This document shows positions 1-8,912 of a stretch of 49,586 bases of DNA, piece by piece. The DNA lies in the NCBI GenBank assembly GCA_017625155.1, contig JAGALP010000005.1:1-49586 (forward strand), given 5' to 3'. Both the position numbers and the translations under genes were made by a program. Positions within the stretch are counted from its first letter, which is position 1, and every line of letters starts with the position of its first letter. This DNA is from Paludibacteraceae bacterium (lineage in GTDB: Bacteria; Bacteroidota; Bacteroidia; Bacteroidales; Paludibacteraceae). Below the pieces are notes generated by a model that saw nothing but the letters and a program-made list of their open reading frames with translations, was not told the DNA's origin and did not search any database.

Positions 1-34
1 CTAAGCTTCTACAGTCAATACGTTAACCCCATAA

Positions 35-142
35 TTTAGGTGGTTATAGCGCTGAGGTCCCACCCCTTCCCATTCCGAACAGGGTCGTTAAGCTCAGCAA
101 CGCCGATGGTACTGCGTTTGTGGGAGAGTAGGTAGCCGCCAC
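35..142 (+). rRNA. rrf: 5S ribosomal RNA
   Basis: The segment has the conserved 5S landmarks: the 5' strand around TTTAGGTGGT, the loop B/C block CCATTCCGAACAG, the loop E strand GCCGATGGTACTGCG, and the 3' closing strand GTAGCCGCC, which pairs with GGTGGTTA at the 5' end. The length of about 108 nt is normal for Bacteroidota. It should be the last gene of an rRNA operon whose 23S lies outside the window to the left. The ends are set by pairing and may be off by 1-3 nt. Confidence 0.96.
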
Positions 143-146
143 TTTC

Positions 147-180
147 AGAAGCCTTCATTATTACGATGAGGGCTTCTTTG
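147..180 (+). terminator. Intrinsic terminator of the rRNA operon
   Basis: A 12-bp stem (147-158 with 166-177, one G-U pair) is followed by a short T run. It lies 5 nt after the 5S gene and sits between the 5S and the convergent gene ending at 206, so it may act from both sides. Hairpins with compensatory base changes follow the two other 5S-tail copies at 12294-12328 and 16722-16755. Confidence 0.85.
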
Positions 181-205
181 TATATGTGACGATACTACAC
201 AGTGT

Positions 206-2533
206 TTACTTCGAACCGCTTAAAATTCCGTTTTCTTTGTCCTCGTTGTTGATGCGCTTGCCGCGTTCGCCGTGTTGCGTACCGAAATCGAGGTTGCAAT
301 GGAAATTGAGACTAAGCACTTGGCGATAGTTCTGCATAACGGCGGTATTGGCAGTCGGGGCAAGGGAAGAGAGATCTTTTGTGACGGTTGTTGAGCCGTG
401 CGGAGAGAATGGATTAACCATCATAATACCAAAACCGAAATGCTCTGAATTATAGTTGATGCCTATATCGTGCGTCAACTCGCCGAGGGTCAGCGTTTCG
501 CCCCATAAGTTATGCTGCGCAGTAACCACATCGGCAAAGAAACGCCATCCCTTCAGCAGATAGAAAATGCCTCCACGCACTCCGTAATTGACATGTTCAT
601 GATTGTAGTTGTTGCCCTGACTGACCATGTATTTGACAAACGGCGTGATATTGAACATCAGTTTGTTATCAAGCAGTTTGACCTGCACACTCGGCGAGAC
701 ATTCAATTTATGATAGCCGCGCTGGTTGTCATACATGCGGATGGCATAAGGCGACCCGTCTATAATTTCCTCAAAGGTTTCTTCCATAATAGGCTTGTGG
801 TCGTAGCTATAATTTGCCCAAAGGTTGAGATTTACATGCTTGGACTGCCAAGAGAGTTCCATCTCATTCGACACATACATGACAGATTTCAGGTTGGGGT
901 TGCCTCGCCGCATTTGGTACTTGTCAATCTGTTGCGTAATATCGGACAACTGCGACAAAGAGGGTTGGTAGCCGGACACATAGCCTTTGTATTTCCAGAA
1001 CCAGCCTTTGCCGAAATCATAACTCATGGTCAACTGCGGACGGGCAATCCAATTGCTTTGTTTCTGTCCGGCTTGGTCAATGAGAGTGTGCATAACTCCG
1101 ATACCTACCACATATGAAAACTTATCAACTCTGTGCCGCATTTCTGCAAACACGTAGGTCTCGGCGGTGGTCATGTTTACGGTCGCTTCGGTGCTGCCTA
1201 AATACGTATTTTTCACCCATTGTTGGTTATGCCGTGCACCTACGGTGAGCATGATATTTTCCCATTCCTTTTCATAGATAGCTTCGCCGATAAGCGACCA
1301 CTTGTCACCCCTCACGGACGAAAGTACGTTCGTTGTATCGTTAGAAGCCGAGCCCCGAAGCGGTGTTTGTAGGAATCGGCGGTCGCTGTGCGTGTTGATG
1401 TATGTACCGACCACGTCAAAATACAAGTGCTGCTTGTGAGGTAGGTTGTGCTGATAATAGATGTCCAATGAGGGCGACTGACTGCTGCTGTTCTCATGGT
1501 CGTGTATCTCAAACGAATCTGTCTGCTGATATAACCGACTGTCGCGGTCGGATGCTCCGTAAGGCATGTAAGCCATGTTGTCGCGTAAGCGGATGTTCAG
1601 CATATTTTTGTCGCCGTTTGTCCAGTTGTAGTTCAATGACACATTAACTGGATAAGTCTTGTAACGCGTCGGTTCGCCTACTTCGTTGTTCTCTATCTTG
1701 CCTGTCAAAAAATGGTAGGTCTCATTGTTGGTGCGCGTCCAATATATGTCATATGGCGCATAAGTGGCGACTGCTTGTAAAGACGATTTGCCAAAATGCA
1801 CCTTACCTGCCAGATAGTAATTACCGATACCCGGCAGGGTCAATCCGTTTGTTCCTGCAAGCATGAGCGAACCGCCTGTGTCGCGGTGTTTGACGATATA
1901 ATCCACCACAGCAGCTGCGCCGTTGTATCGCACGCCCGGTTGGTCGTGGTACTCCACGCGGATAATATCTTTCGGATTGATGGCTTTCACATCCGATGTG
2001 CTTGCCTCTACACCGTTGATGCGTAACTGCACACTTTCGTCAGAAAGCGTTTTGACGGAATTGTCTATAGGACTGATCACGATGCGCGGTATTTGCAAGT
2101 TCTGTAACAGAGAAACGCCATCTGAGGAAGTCTGCATCTGCTCTTTCGACGGTAACAAAATTTGCCTGTCCACTTTCTGAATTATGGCTTGGCTTTCCAC
2201 GACTACCTCACTTAATTCCGTTGCTCCTTCTTGCATTTGTATCGTGCCTATATGCGTATTGTCGTTCACGGTAAGAGCCATGCGGATTGTTTCATAACCG
2301 ATATAGGAGAGTTCCAGAATATAATCGCCCTTCTCGGCATTCAGCGTGACTTTGCCGTTGCTGTCGGTGGTGGTACCTGCAACCTGACCGCTATCATTGC
2401 TTAGCGTCACATTGACACCGATTAGTTTGGAGTTGTCCGTCCTGTCTATTACGGTTCCATTCACTTTGTTTTGGGCATACGACGCCCCTGCACTGACGAT
2501 TGCCAGTGCTACAAATAGCACACGTGTTTTCAT
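206..2533 (-). CDS. Outer-membrane beta-barrel protein with CarboxypepD_reg-like N-terminal domain
   Basis: This 775-residue protein has a signal peptide of about 20 residues (MKTRVLFVALAIVSAGASYA). A carboxypeptidase-regulatory-like beta-sandwich follows at about 22-105 (VNGTVIDRTDNSKLIGVNV, then GDYILELSYIGYE). Residues 110-215 resemble a TonB-receptor plug, with an LSEVVVES motif. The rest is a barrel rich in alternating aromatic strands, of the OMP_b-brl_3 kind. This family sits in the outer membrane and is usually grouped with TonB-dependent receptors; no substrate can be read from the sequence. It is the last gene of the sigma/anti-sigma/DUF4252 operon, 23 nt after DUF4252, so it is the likely target or effector of the ECF factor. 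The length is typical. Confidence 0.88.
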   Translation of the reverse strand: MKTRVLFVALAIVSAGASYAQNKVNGTVIDRTDNSKLIGVNVTLSNDSGQVAGTTTDSNGKVTLNAEKGDYILELSYIGYETIRMALTVNDNTHIGTIQMQEGATELSEVVVESQAIIQKVDRQILLPSKEQMQTSSDGVSLLQNLQIPRIVISPIDNSVKTLSDESVQLRINGVEASTSDVKAINPKDIIRVEYHDQPGVRYNGAAAVVDYIVKHRDTGGSLMLAGTNGLTLPGIGNYYLAGKVHFGKSSLQAVATYAPYDIYWTRTNNETYHFLTGKIENNEVGEPTRYKTYPVNVSLNYNWTNGDKNMLNIRLRDNMAYMPYGASDRDSRLYQQTDSFEIHDHENSSSQSPSLDIYYQHNLPHKQHLYFDVVGTYINTHSDRRFLQTPLRGSASNDTTNVLSSVRGDKWSLIGEAIYEKEWENIMLTVGARHNQQWVKNTYLGSTEATVNMTTAETYVFAEMRHRVDKFSYVVGIGVMHTLIDQAGQKQSNWIARPQLTMSYDFGKGWFWKYKGYVSGYQPSLSQLSDITQQIDKYQMRRGNPNLKSVMYVSNEMELSWQSKHVNLNLWANYSYDHKPIMEETFEEIIDGSPYAIRMYDNQRGYHKLNVSPSVQVKLLDNKLMFNITPFVKYMVSQGNNYNHEHVNYGVRGGIFYLLKGWRFFADVVTAQHNLWGETLTLGELTHDIGINYNSEHFGFGIMMVNPFSPHGSTTVTKDLSSLAPTANTAVMQNYRQVLSLNFHCNLDFGTQHGERGKRINNEDKENGILSGSK

Positions 2534-2556
2534 GTTACACTATGTTTTAGGGAGTG

Positions 2557-3003
2557 TTATTTGTCTTTGAGCAAGACCACCATCGAGCAATCTTCCTCGC
2601 GGATATTACAAATGATGAACTCGTTAGGAGTGGCTTTCTCGTTGTGCAAAAAAGTGGCATTGTTGCCGTCAGCCGAATGGGACTGCATCAGTAGTTCGTA
2701 GTCCTTATCTTTTGCCAACTTCTGAATGTCGTTATAAAGTTGCTGCTTCTTGTCTCCTTTGGCAGTAATAATAATCATCCGGTTATAGTTGGCGAACTTG
2801 CTTAGGTCGGTGCCCTGCGTGTTGGCTTCATCTACAACCACTTGACCGCCTGTCGCAATAGACAAACCGGCACTGAACATGGCTTTGTTGATGCAAACAT
2901 ATTCCACGCCTTCCATTTGGGCGTACTTCTCAAATATCTTATTTTGGGCTTGTGCAGCGATAACGCAAAGGGCTATGACTGCAATTAATAACATCTTTTT
3001 CAT
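2557..3003 (-). CDS. DUF4252 domain-containing secreted protein
   Basis: This 148-residue protein has a clear signal peptide (MKKMLLIAVIALCVIAAQAQ). The mature part begins with FEKYAQMEGVEYVCINKAM, which matches the start of the DUF4252 family as I know it. That family is found in Bacteroidota next to ECF sigma factors; its biochemical role is unknown. The gene starts 11 nt after the anti-sigma candidate and precedes the outer-membrane barrel gene, so it is probably cotranscribed. There is no lipobox, so a soluble periplasmic or surface location is most likely. Confidence 0.85.
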   Translation of the reverse strand: MKKMLLIAVIALCVIAAQAQNKIFEKYAQMEGVEYVCINKAMFSAGLSIATGGQVVVDEANTQGTDLSKFANYNRMIIITAKGDKKQQLYNDIQKLAKDKDYELLMQSHSADGNNATFLHNEKATPNEFIICNIREEDCSMVVLLKDK

Positions 3004-3014
3004 ATCAGTATAAT

Positions 3015-3584
3015 TTATTGGTTAATATACGGTTGGATTTTGCCTAATGTCTCATTGATGTCGTTCACTTGCTCGGTTGCAATCATCGTTGAACGCAAGA
3101 ACGGAGCAGCGGAACGGTTTATGATGTCATTGGCATACAGAATGGCATTAGCAGCTTCTTCCGGTGTGCTACACGTGTCGCGGAAAGGGTCAGTTGTGTA
3201 TGTTTGTTGATGAAAGAACACACCGCCGCCTATTGCGAAAAGAATAGCCACCGTTGCTGCTACTCGATACCACATCTTCGGAGGTGTTTTTAGACGGTAG
3301 ATGATTCCTTTGTGGTGCTTCATCTCTGATAGAATCGGCTTTTTCTCCGTTTGTCCGAGGTTGTTCACAAAAGCGGTTATTTCTTCGGCAATGTCAGTCG
3401 GCATTTCTTGGTCGGAGATTTGCGCAAGCATAAGGAATAGTTGCTTGTCCTCTTGCAACTCTTCCGGCACATCCTCACGACGGAAGAAATCAGCCAGCAG
3501 CCTTTCTTCTTCCGATGTCGTTTGCCCCTCGTAGAAACGAGCGAGTAACGATTTGATTTGTTCTATGTTCATAGTGTATGTCAT
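3015..3584 (-). CDS. Putative membrane anti-sigma factor
   Basis: This protein of 189 residues has an acidic helical N-terminal region (about 1-75), one transmembrane segment at about 103-123 (VAATVAILFAIGGGVFF) and a periplasmic tail of about 65 residues. The layout fits an anti-sigma factor that holds the ECF factor at the inner membrane, but no zinc-binding HXXXCXXC motif is present. Its first ATG overlaps the sigma stop codon (ATGA). A second ATG four codons later, at 3572, would give MNIEQIKSLL and is also plausible. The role is inferred from position and topology. Confidence 0.7.
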   Translation of the reverse strand: MTYTMNIEQIKSLLARFYEGQTTSEEERLLADFFRREDVPEELQEDKQLFLMLAQISDQEMPTDIAEEITAFVNNLGQTEKKPILSEMKHHKGIIYRLKTPPKMWYRVAATVAILFAIGGGVFFHQQTYTTDPFRDTCSTPEEAANAILYANDIINRSAAPFLRSTMIATEQVNDINETLGKIQPYINQ

Positions 3585-4066
3585 AGTTTTGCAGTCAGTT
3601 CTTTTAATGTTTTTCTTGCTCTTGATAGCAAGGTATAAATGTTTTCGCGACTGAAACGGGTAAGTTCTTGTATTTGGTCTATCTCCAGTCCGTCAACCGT
3701 GCGTAATCGAAGCACTGTTTGTTGGTCGGGAGGCAGTTTTTCAATCAGTTGGATCACTGCGTTAAGATCACTTGCTGCGTCAATTTGATTTTCGGTGTTG
3801 TGGTCTAAAAGCGTCTCAATGAATTCATCGCTTGGCTCTGTGTTTCGGGCTTTGAGACGGTCGAGGCAGTTATTACGCACCATTGTTAATACAAACGGAA
3901 GTGGTGATTTGTAGGGTTCTATCGTGTCCCGTTTGATCCATAACTCGGAGTACACATCTTGCACGCAGTCTCGCGCCTCGTCGCGGTTACGGAGCAAGTT
4001 GTATGCAAGCGCATACATCTTTCCACTAAACGGTAAATATATTTGCGTAAACTGCTCGTGCGTCAT
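3581..4066 (-). CDS. RNA polymerase sigma-70 factor, ECF subfamily
   Basis: This is a 161-residue ECF sigma factor. Region 2 is at about 5-70 (YALAYNLLRNRDEARDCVQDVYSELW written in parts: the DxxQxxYxxLW pattern is clear). Region 4 is at about 105-158, with LPPDQQTVLRLRTVDGLEI and a helix-turn-helix ending in LLSRARKTLKEL. It should direct RNA polymerase to its own operon and perhaps other genes. It is the first gene of a four-gene operon on this strand and overlaps the anti-sigma candidate by 4 nt, which implies translational coupling. A standard TAnnTTTG box lies about 90 nt upstream. Confidence 0.95.
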   Translation of the reverse strand: MTHEQFTQIYLPFSGKMYALAYNLLRNRDEARDCVQDVYSELWIKRDTIEPYKSPLPFVLTMVRNNCLDRLKARNTEPSDEFIETLLDHNTENQIDAASDLNAVIQLIEKLPPDQQTVLRLRTVDGLEIDQIQELTRFSRENIYTLLSRARKTLKELTAKL

Positions 4067-4153
4067 ACTCTGTTTGGATGGCTTTCTATATGTAATACGA
4101 TTTTCGTGCCTAAATCTTACAACAAAACGTCATTTTCCAAAAAAAAATCAGCA

Positions 4154-4161
4154 CAAAGATA
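4154..4161 (-). promoter_or_regulatory. -7 box (TATCTTTG) of the ECF sigma operon
   Basis: On the minus strand TATCTTTG matches the Bacteroidota -7 consensus TAnnTTTG and lies about 90 nt before the sigma start codon. The -33 position 20 nt upstream reads TTAG, a weak match to TTTG. A leader of about 80 nt is predicted. Confidence 0.6.
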
Positions 4162-4237
4162 CAATAATTTTTCGAGATATGCTAATAAAATTTTGATTTT
4201 GATAGGGAATGTTTTGATATTTGAGTTGATATTTGTG

Positions 4238-4261
4238 TTGCTTTCCGCGTTGCTTTCCGCG
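4238..4261 (+). repeat. 12-bp tandem repeat, two perfect copies
   Basis: Two exact adjacent copies of TTGCTTTCCGCG lie in the 334-nt gap between the ECF operon promoter and the end of the next gene. A third, degraded start (TTTGCTCC) follows. Apart from the promoter and a terminator I see nothing else in this gap. Confidence 0.8.
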
Positions 4262-4321
4262 TTTGCTCCTGTGCATTCTCTTCCAAATCTAAAGATTTTG
4301 TGCCATACATTACAGAATGAA

Positions 4322-4346
4322 AAAACACCGCGCGTGGCGGTGTTTT
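4322..4346 (-). terminator. Intrinsic terminator after the membrane protein gene
   Basis: A perfect 10-bp stem AAAACACCGC/GCGGTGTTTT with a 5-nt loop continues on the minus strand into more T residues. It lies 55 nt after the stop codon of the gene ending at 4401, so it ends that transcript before the ECF operon. Confidence 0.85.
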
Positions 4347-4400
4347 ACAAATATTGTTCTTCTAGTTGTTGTATATTCTCAGTCTTGTGATATAAAGTCA

Positions 4401-6221
4401 TCAATTTTGTTTGTGTTGAGATAACCATTTGACAATGTTTTCTTTGTAGGTCAAAGAATCCTCTAACTGATAATACTTCACCCAATCTGTTTCTTTTGTT
4501 GTATTTTGTACTAATCCTATAAGTCCGTCAAGGTATCTATCTTTATTCCACGTTGTTTGTAACTCTATAAGACCATTACCTGCGTTTCCATTCCATAATG
4601 CAAACAATAGTAAGCATGTGAATTGTCCTATTGGATTCCCAGTATTCAGTCTGTCGAAAAGGTTGGGATCATTTGTAAATGAAAAACGAGACCGATTATT
4701 GAAATCCGAATACCAATCTTTTACAATAATGTATGTTCTTAATGCGTCTTCAAGGTTATTTGGAATCAAATACCACTTGAAAGGCATACATTGACTATAT
4801 TTGAGTGCATAATTAAGTGAATTGAAATTGTTGATTCCTATTAAATATGCGCAACCTAGATAATGTATTGCGTAATATAGACTTTGGGCACTGTTAATTT
4901 TATCAATTATTGGGCATTCTCCTGGGATTTCTGTATGTTTGTGATATTTTCTAGAATAGAAGTTACAAGCCCTTTGCCAATATTTTGGGAAAATTTCATC
5001 ATTAGAGCCGTTTATACATTTTACCATTGAATGCCACATAAACTCTATAGTCTCATATGACAATTCGTATTGTATTTTGTGTATTTCTCTCTCTGGCTCT
5101 CCGTATTTTCGTAGAACAGGAAGATGGGCTTCAAGTAGAGTGTTTAGAAATACCATTGCTTCATTTTGATATCTGATATCTTTTTGTTCAATAGCCCAAT
5201 CTAAACAAGCATATACAAAGTTATAATAACAATTAGTATAGTGTTTAGTGTTCTCTATTATGATAGAAGCAGTTCTGCTTTTTTCTTCCCAAAATCTGTC
5301 TATCTTTTTGCGAGCAGGGAAGTCTTCGCGAAATAATACATAGATGCGTGAAATTGCCACATACGGTTGTGTGGAGTCATTATCATATTCAGAAATAATG
5401 CGTAGTTTTTTTAAACGTTCACTTTCTTCTTTACTGCCGTATTGGAGAGGAACACATATACTTGCGTCAAAATAATATGGAGGCCTGTGCATTTTTACTA
5501 TATCTTCCTTTATGATTTCCACGAGATTACTGGGGGTCATAAAGGCTACGATTTTCCATATTAGAACCAAAAGAGATATGACTAAAACAATAGTTGCTAT
5601 GTAAAGTAAGAACATTGATAGATTGTTCCAAAAGATTGAGTGGGAAATGAAAAAATAGCAACATAACCAGCATGCAGATAACCCCAAAGAAATATATAGG
5701 GAGTATTTAAAGATCTTTAATTCTTTTCTTTTTTGAAAAATAGTTACTATATAATTATTTTGGTATCTTACACTCAAATTGTGCATAACATTGATGATAA
5801 CAGGAAATGCAATTGCCATAATGCTGATTATTGTTCCAATTGCAACAGATGTTGCAACTCCAATGTCATCTTTCTCATGGTGTAGTTTTAAGTATTTTGC
5901 TATAACAGCAAATATATCTGTGAAAAAGTATAGAGCAAGTAAGCCGCCTACAACAGAAAGAACAAAACACGACCAATAAATAACATTCTTGTGTACAGAT
6001 AGCCAATGCATTATGATTGTGTAAAATCTCCTAGTCCATTTGAGGACATTGCCAAAGAACACTTTTATTTTTTTATGTGCAAAATATATGTAATAACATA
6101 GCATGATAAAACCAGCAAAGCAATATCCAAAAGTTGAGAATATACATATACCTCCCACCCATAGTCCGTATGTGAAGGCAATGATACAAAGGAATATTAT
6201 TACAGCATAAAAAATATTCAT
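4401..6221 (-). CDS. Multi-pass membrane protein of unknown function
   Basis: I do not recognise this protein. It has 606 residues from the ATG chosen here. The N-terminal 240 residues carry about six hydrophobic segments (for example FYAVIIFLCIIAFTYGLW and FLLYIATIVLVISLLVLIW), with an intervening charged loop. The remaining 360 residues look cytoplasmic and mostly helical, rich in Trp, Tyr and Asn. An in-frame TTG at 6260 would add 13 residues, but the promoter box at 6273-6280 would leave that start almost no leader, so ATG 6221 is preferred. It is divergent from the kinase-HNH-methylase cassette and shares its low GC, so it may belong to the same acquired island. Confidence 0.8.
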   Translation of the reverse strand: MNIFYAVIIFLCIIAFTYGLWVGGICIFSTFGYCFAGFIMLCYYIYFAHKKIKVFFGNVLKWTRRFYTIIMHWLSVHKNVIYWSCFVLSVVGGLLALYFFTDIFAVIAKYLKLHHEKDDIGVATSVAIGTIISIMAIAFPVIINVMHNLSVRYQNNYIVTIFQKRKELKIFKYSLYISLGLSACWLCCYFFISHSIFWNNLSMFLLYIATIVLVISLLVLIWKIVAFMTPSNLVEIIKEDIVKMHRPPYYFDASICVPLQYGSKEESERLKKLRIISEYDNDSTQPYVAISRIYVLFREDFPARKKIDRFWEEKSRTASIIIENTKHYTNCYYNFVYACLDWAIEQKDIRYQNEAMVFLNTLLEAHLPVLRKYGEPEREIHKIQYELSYETIEFMWHSMVKCINGSNDEIFPKYWQRACNFYSRKYHKHTEIPGECPIIDKINSAQSLYYAIHYLGCAYLIGINNFNSLNYALKYSQCMPFKWYLIPNNLEDALRTYIIVKDWYSDFNNRSRFSFTNDPNLFDRLNTGNPIGQFTCLLLFALWNGNAGNGLIELQTTWNKDRYLDGLIGLVQNTTKETDWVKYYQLEDSLTYKENIVKWLSQHKQN

Positions 6222-6272
6222 CGTGTAATTATGATAAATGGTTACTAATGTTGTTGACAATTAAATTCGCTA

Positions 6273-6280
6273 CAAAGGTA
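6273..6280 (-). promoter_or_regulatory. -7 box (TACCTTTG) for the 4401-6221 gene
   Basis: TACCTTTG on the minus strand fits the Bacteroidota -7 element. Transcription should begin near 6266. No good TTTG lies 20 nt upstream. The position decides the start codon in favour of ATG 6221. Confidence 0.6.
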
Positions 6281-6551
6281 CAACAAAAATTTCAAATAAC
6301 CAGAGACTTTGCAATTATTTTCTTCATTAGGGATTCCTTTACTATACTAACTCATTGCTCCTATGATTCCCCTATGTCTGTAATCTTTATTGGAGCATGT
6401 ATGCCTATATGTCTAATAGCGATAGGTGTTTTGCAGGGTCAATGACGAAATAAATTGCAATCATCGGTAAATTAAAAATGGGGAAAGGATGTAAAATAAC
6501 CGTTTTTTTTGTGTGTTAAGAGGCTATTTTGTTAGAAAATTTTATTTTCTA

Positions 6552-6583
6552 TTTGTATAATTCAATTTTTTTTTGTAATTTTG
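6552..6583 (+). promoter_or_regulatory. Promoter of the kinase-receiver-HNH-methylase cassette
   Basis: TTTG at 6552-6555, a 20-nt spacer and TAATTTTG at 6576-6583 match the Bacteroidota promoter exactly, 30 nt before the first ATG. The 353-nt divergent gap (6261-6613) holds this promoter and the opposing one; I see nothing else in it. Confidence 0.85.
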
Positions 6584-6613
6584 CAGCGCTAATTGTAAAT
6601 GTTTTTTTGAGTT

Positions 6614-8911
6614 ATGGAAATTCCTTTTTCGGTATCAGCAAGAACAGCAAAACTTATAGGATTGGAAAACTTCTCCAACCCAGAGGGTGCTATTATCGAA
6701 CTTGTTAAAAATACCTACGATGCAGATTCTAAGTATTGTTTTATCTTATTTAATGAGGACGAGGAGATACCAAGTATATACATATTGGACTTTGGTTGTG
6801 GTATGACAGCAGATACCATTATCACAAAATGGATGTGTATAGGAACAGATGATAAGTTATACAATGAGTACTCAGAGAACGGACGTGTAAAGTCTGGCGC
6901 AAAAGGCATTGGTCGTTTTGCCTTGAATAGATTAGGACAAGTATCAAAAATGTGGACATATACTGAGAATGGAGATGGACATGTGTGGGACGTTGATTGG
7001 CGCGAATTTGATACTCCGCATGCTAATGTTTCTGATGTCAAAGCAACTTTGGAAGAAATCTCCTTTAGTGGCATATTGAAAGAAGTAGAATCAGTATTGA
7101 GCTATTTTGATTTATCGGACAAGGTTACGTTTCAACATGGAACGCTATTAAAAATTTCATTGTTAAATGATGTTTGGGATGAGAGAATTATTCAAAAATT
7201 ATATGAGAATTTACAAGGGTTAATACCGCCATTTGATATTCCTGCTTTCGCAATATTTTTACACTCTACCGTTTCCCCCAATGAGTATGGTAAGATTACG
7301 GGAAGTGCTGAAGCGGATTATGATTATAAGATTGTCGCGCAATATGGAGGGGGGAATTCTGGTTCGCTGGAAGTTGACATTACAAGAAACGAACTGGATG
7401 TTCAAAGACTGAGAGAAGAATATGCTGCACTTTTCGAAATGCCAGAAATGAGCGAGTTTCCTTATACATTAGATGTCTTTGAGCAAAAGACATTTCATAT
7501 TAAGAAAAAACTCTCTGAATTAAAAATCCCCAACAAGCAGAAATTGGAATTATTGCAAAATGAATTAGGAAAATTTAAGTTTACATTCTATTTTGCTAAA
7601 AATTCTATTAATGATACAAGAGGAGAAGGAGATATTTCTAAGTTCCCGTATAAACCAATTTCATCAAATAGACGGAAATGGTTGAAGCAAAATATGGGAG
7701 TGAAAATATTTAGGGATAATTTTAGAGTTCGCCCTTATGGCGAATATGGTAATGACTGGTTGAGGTTGGGGGATCGATATACTACAAATCCAAGCGGTGC
7801 AGGACAACGTTTGGGTGGATACTATATCCGTAGAAATCAAATTGTGGGTGCTGTAGAAATTTCCAGAATAGATAATAAGAAATTAGAAGATAAATCAAGT
7901 CGAGAAGGACTGCAGGAGAATGAGGTATTTGATTTGTTTAAGGATATTTTAATTGGAATTATTGAATTGTTCGAGCGGGATAGGAATCATATAATGTATC
8001 ATTTAAGTCAATTGTATGATAAGAATAATCCCAAAGGCAAAACAAAAAAAGAAGCGGAGGCGGCTACAAAGTCTGGATACACAGAAGAAAATTATCAAAA
8101 GATAGTAGCTGGATATAATACAATTAAACAGCAGTTAGAAGAAAATGAAGAAGAATTGAGTCTTATTAGAAATTTGGCAAGTACTGGATTAGTAATTACT
8201 TCGTTTTCGCATGAATTAAGGAATATTCGTGCATTGCTTCAATCTCGTTATTTGGACATTAAAGAAGCACTCGAAAATATCATTCCTAATGAGGATTTGA
8301 TACAACGTGGTATTAATCCATATGAGAATCCTTATAACATGATAGAGGATTTAGGTATACAAGACCAAAAAATTAGAGGTTGGTTGGAGTTCTCATTGAA
8401 CTCAATAAGGCGAGATAAACGTAAGTCAGGAATCAGTAATCTAGAAACATATTTTTCTTCTTTTAAGGATACATGGAAATCTGTTCTTCAAGAACTTAAT
8501 ATAGAAATGGTAATTACCGGTTTCTCTGATGTAATGAATGTGAAAATGTTTCAAATAGATTTAGATACGATTTTTAATAATTTACTATCTAATTCAATAT
8601 ATGCTATTAAAGAAACAAAACGCAGTACTAATCGGTTCATATATATATATGGTGAGGTAATAGGTGATATAGTGCAGATATCATTTGTTGACACAGGTAT
8701 TGGACTAGCATCAGAGTACAAGACACATCCATATGATATCTTTAACGCATTCGAATCTTCGAAAGTAGATGAAGATGGGAACAAAGTAGGAACCGGATTG
8801 GGCTTATATATTACCAAAGCAACTATTGATAAATACGAAGGTGAAATTCGGATAATTACAAATAATATATCTGGATTTGGACTTAATGTAAGATTAAATA
8901 TAAATAAATGA
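6614..8911 (+). CDS. Double-GHKL sensor histidine kinase with MORC/Hsp90-like ATPase domain
   Basis: This 765-residue protein has two ATP-binding GHKL modules. The N-terminal one has an N box ELVKNTYDAD (N33), G1 LDFGCGM (D59) and G2 SGAKGIGRFA (94-103), as in MutL/MORC/Hsp90-like ATPases. A transducer-like region and a Lys/Glu-rich coiled coil (about 465-520) follow. The second part is a kinase core: H-box SFSHELRN with the likely phospho-acceptor His533, N box FNNLLSNS (654-661), G1 VDTGIGL (D693) and G2 GTGLGLY (726-732). No transmembrane segment is seen, so it is cytoplasmic. The next gene, 1 nt downstream, encodes a receiver protein, its probable partner. Low-GC codon use suggests transfer. 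Confidence 0.9.
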   Translation: MEIPFSVSARTAKLIGLENFSNPEGAIIELVKNTYDADSKYCFILFNEDEEIPSIYILDFGCGMTADTIITKWMCIGTDDKLYNEYSENGRVKSGAKGIGRFALNRLGQVSKMWTYTENGDGHVWDVDWREFDTPHANVSDVKATLEEISFSGILKEVESVLSYFDLSDKVTFQHGTLLKISLLNDVWDERIIQKLYENLQGLIPPFDIPAFAIFLHSTVSPNEYGKITGSAEADYDYKIVAQYGGGNSGSLEVDITRNELDVQRLREEYAALFEMPEMSEFPYTLDVFEQKTFHIKKKLSELKIPNKQKLELLQNELGKFKFTFYFAKNSINDTRGEGDISKFPYKPISSNRRKWLKQNMGVKIFRDNFRVRPYGEYGNDWLRLGDRYTTNPSGAGQRLGGYYIRRNQIVGAVEISRIDNKKLEDKSSREGLQENEVFDLFKDILIGIIELFERDRNHIMYHLSQLYDKNNPKGKTKKEAEAATKSGYTEENYQKIVAGYNTIKQQLEENEEELSLIRNLASTGLVITSFSHELRNIRALLQSRYLDIKEALENIIPNEDLIQRGINPYENPYNMIEDLGIQDQKIRGWLEFSLNSIRRDKRKSGISNLETYFSSFKDTWKSVLQELNIEMVITGFSDVMNVKMFQIDLDTIFNNLLSNSIYAIKETKRSTNRFIYIYGEVIGDIVQISFVDTGIGLASEYKTHPYDIFNAFESSKVDEDGNKVGTGLGLYITKATIDKYEGEIRIITNNISGFGLNVRLNINK

Positions 8912-8912
8912 T

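Noticed and set aside
512-1117. 201-codon frame on the + strand opposite the outer-membrane barrel gene
   Set aside because: It lies wholly inside the real gene on the other strand and has no signal, domain or promoter.
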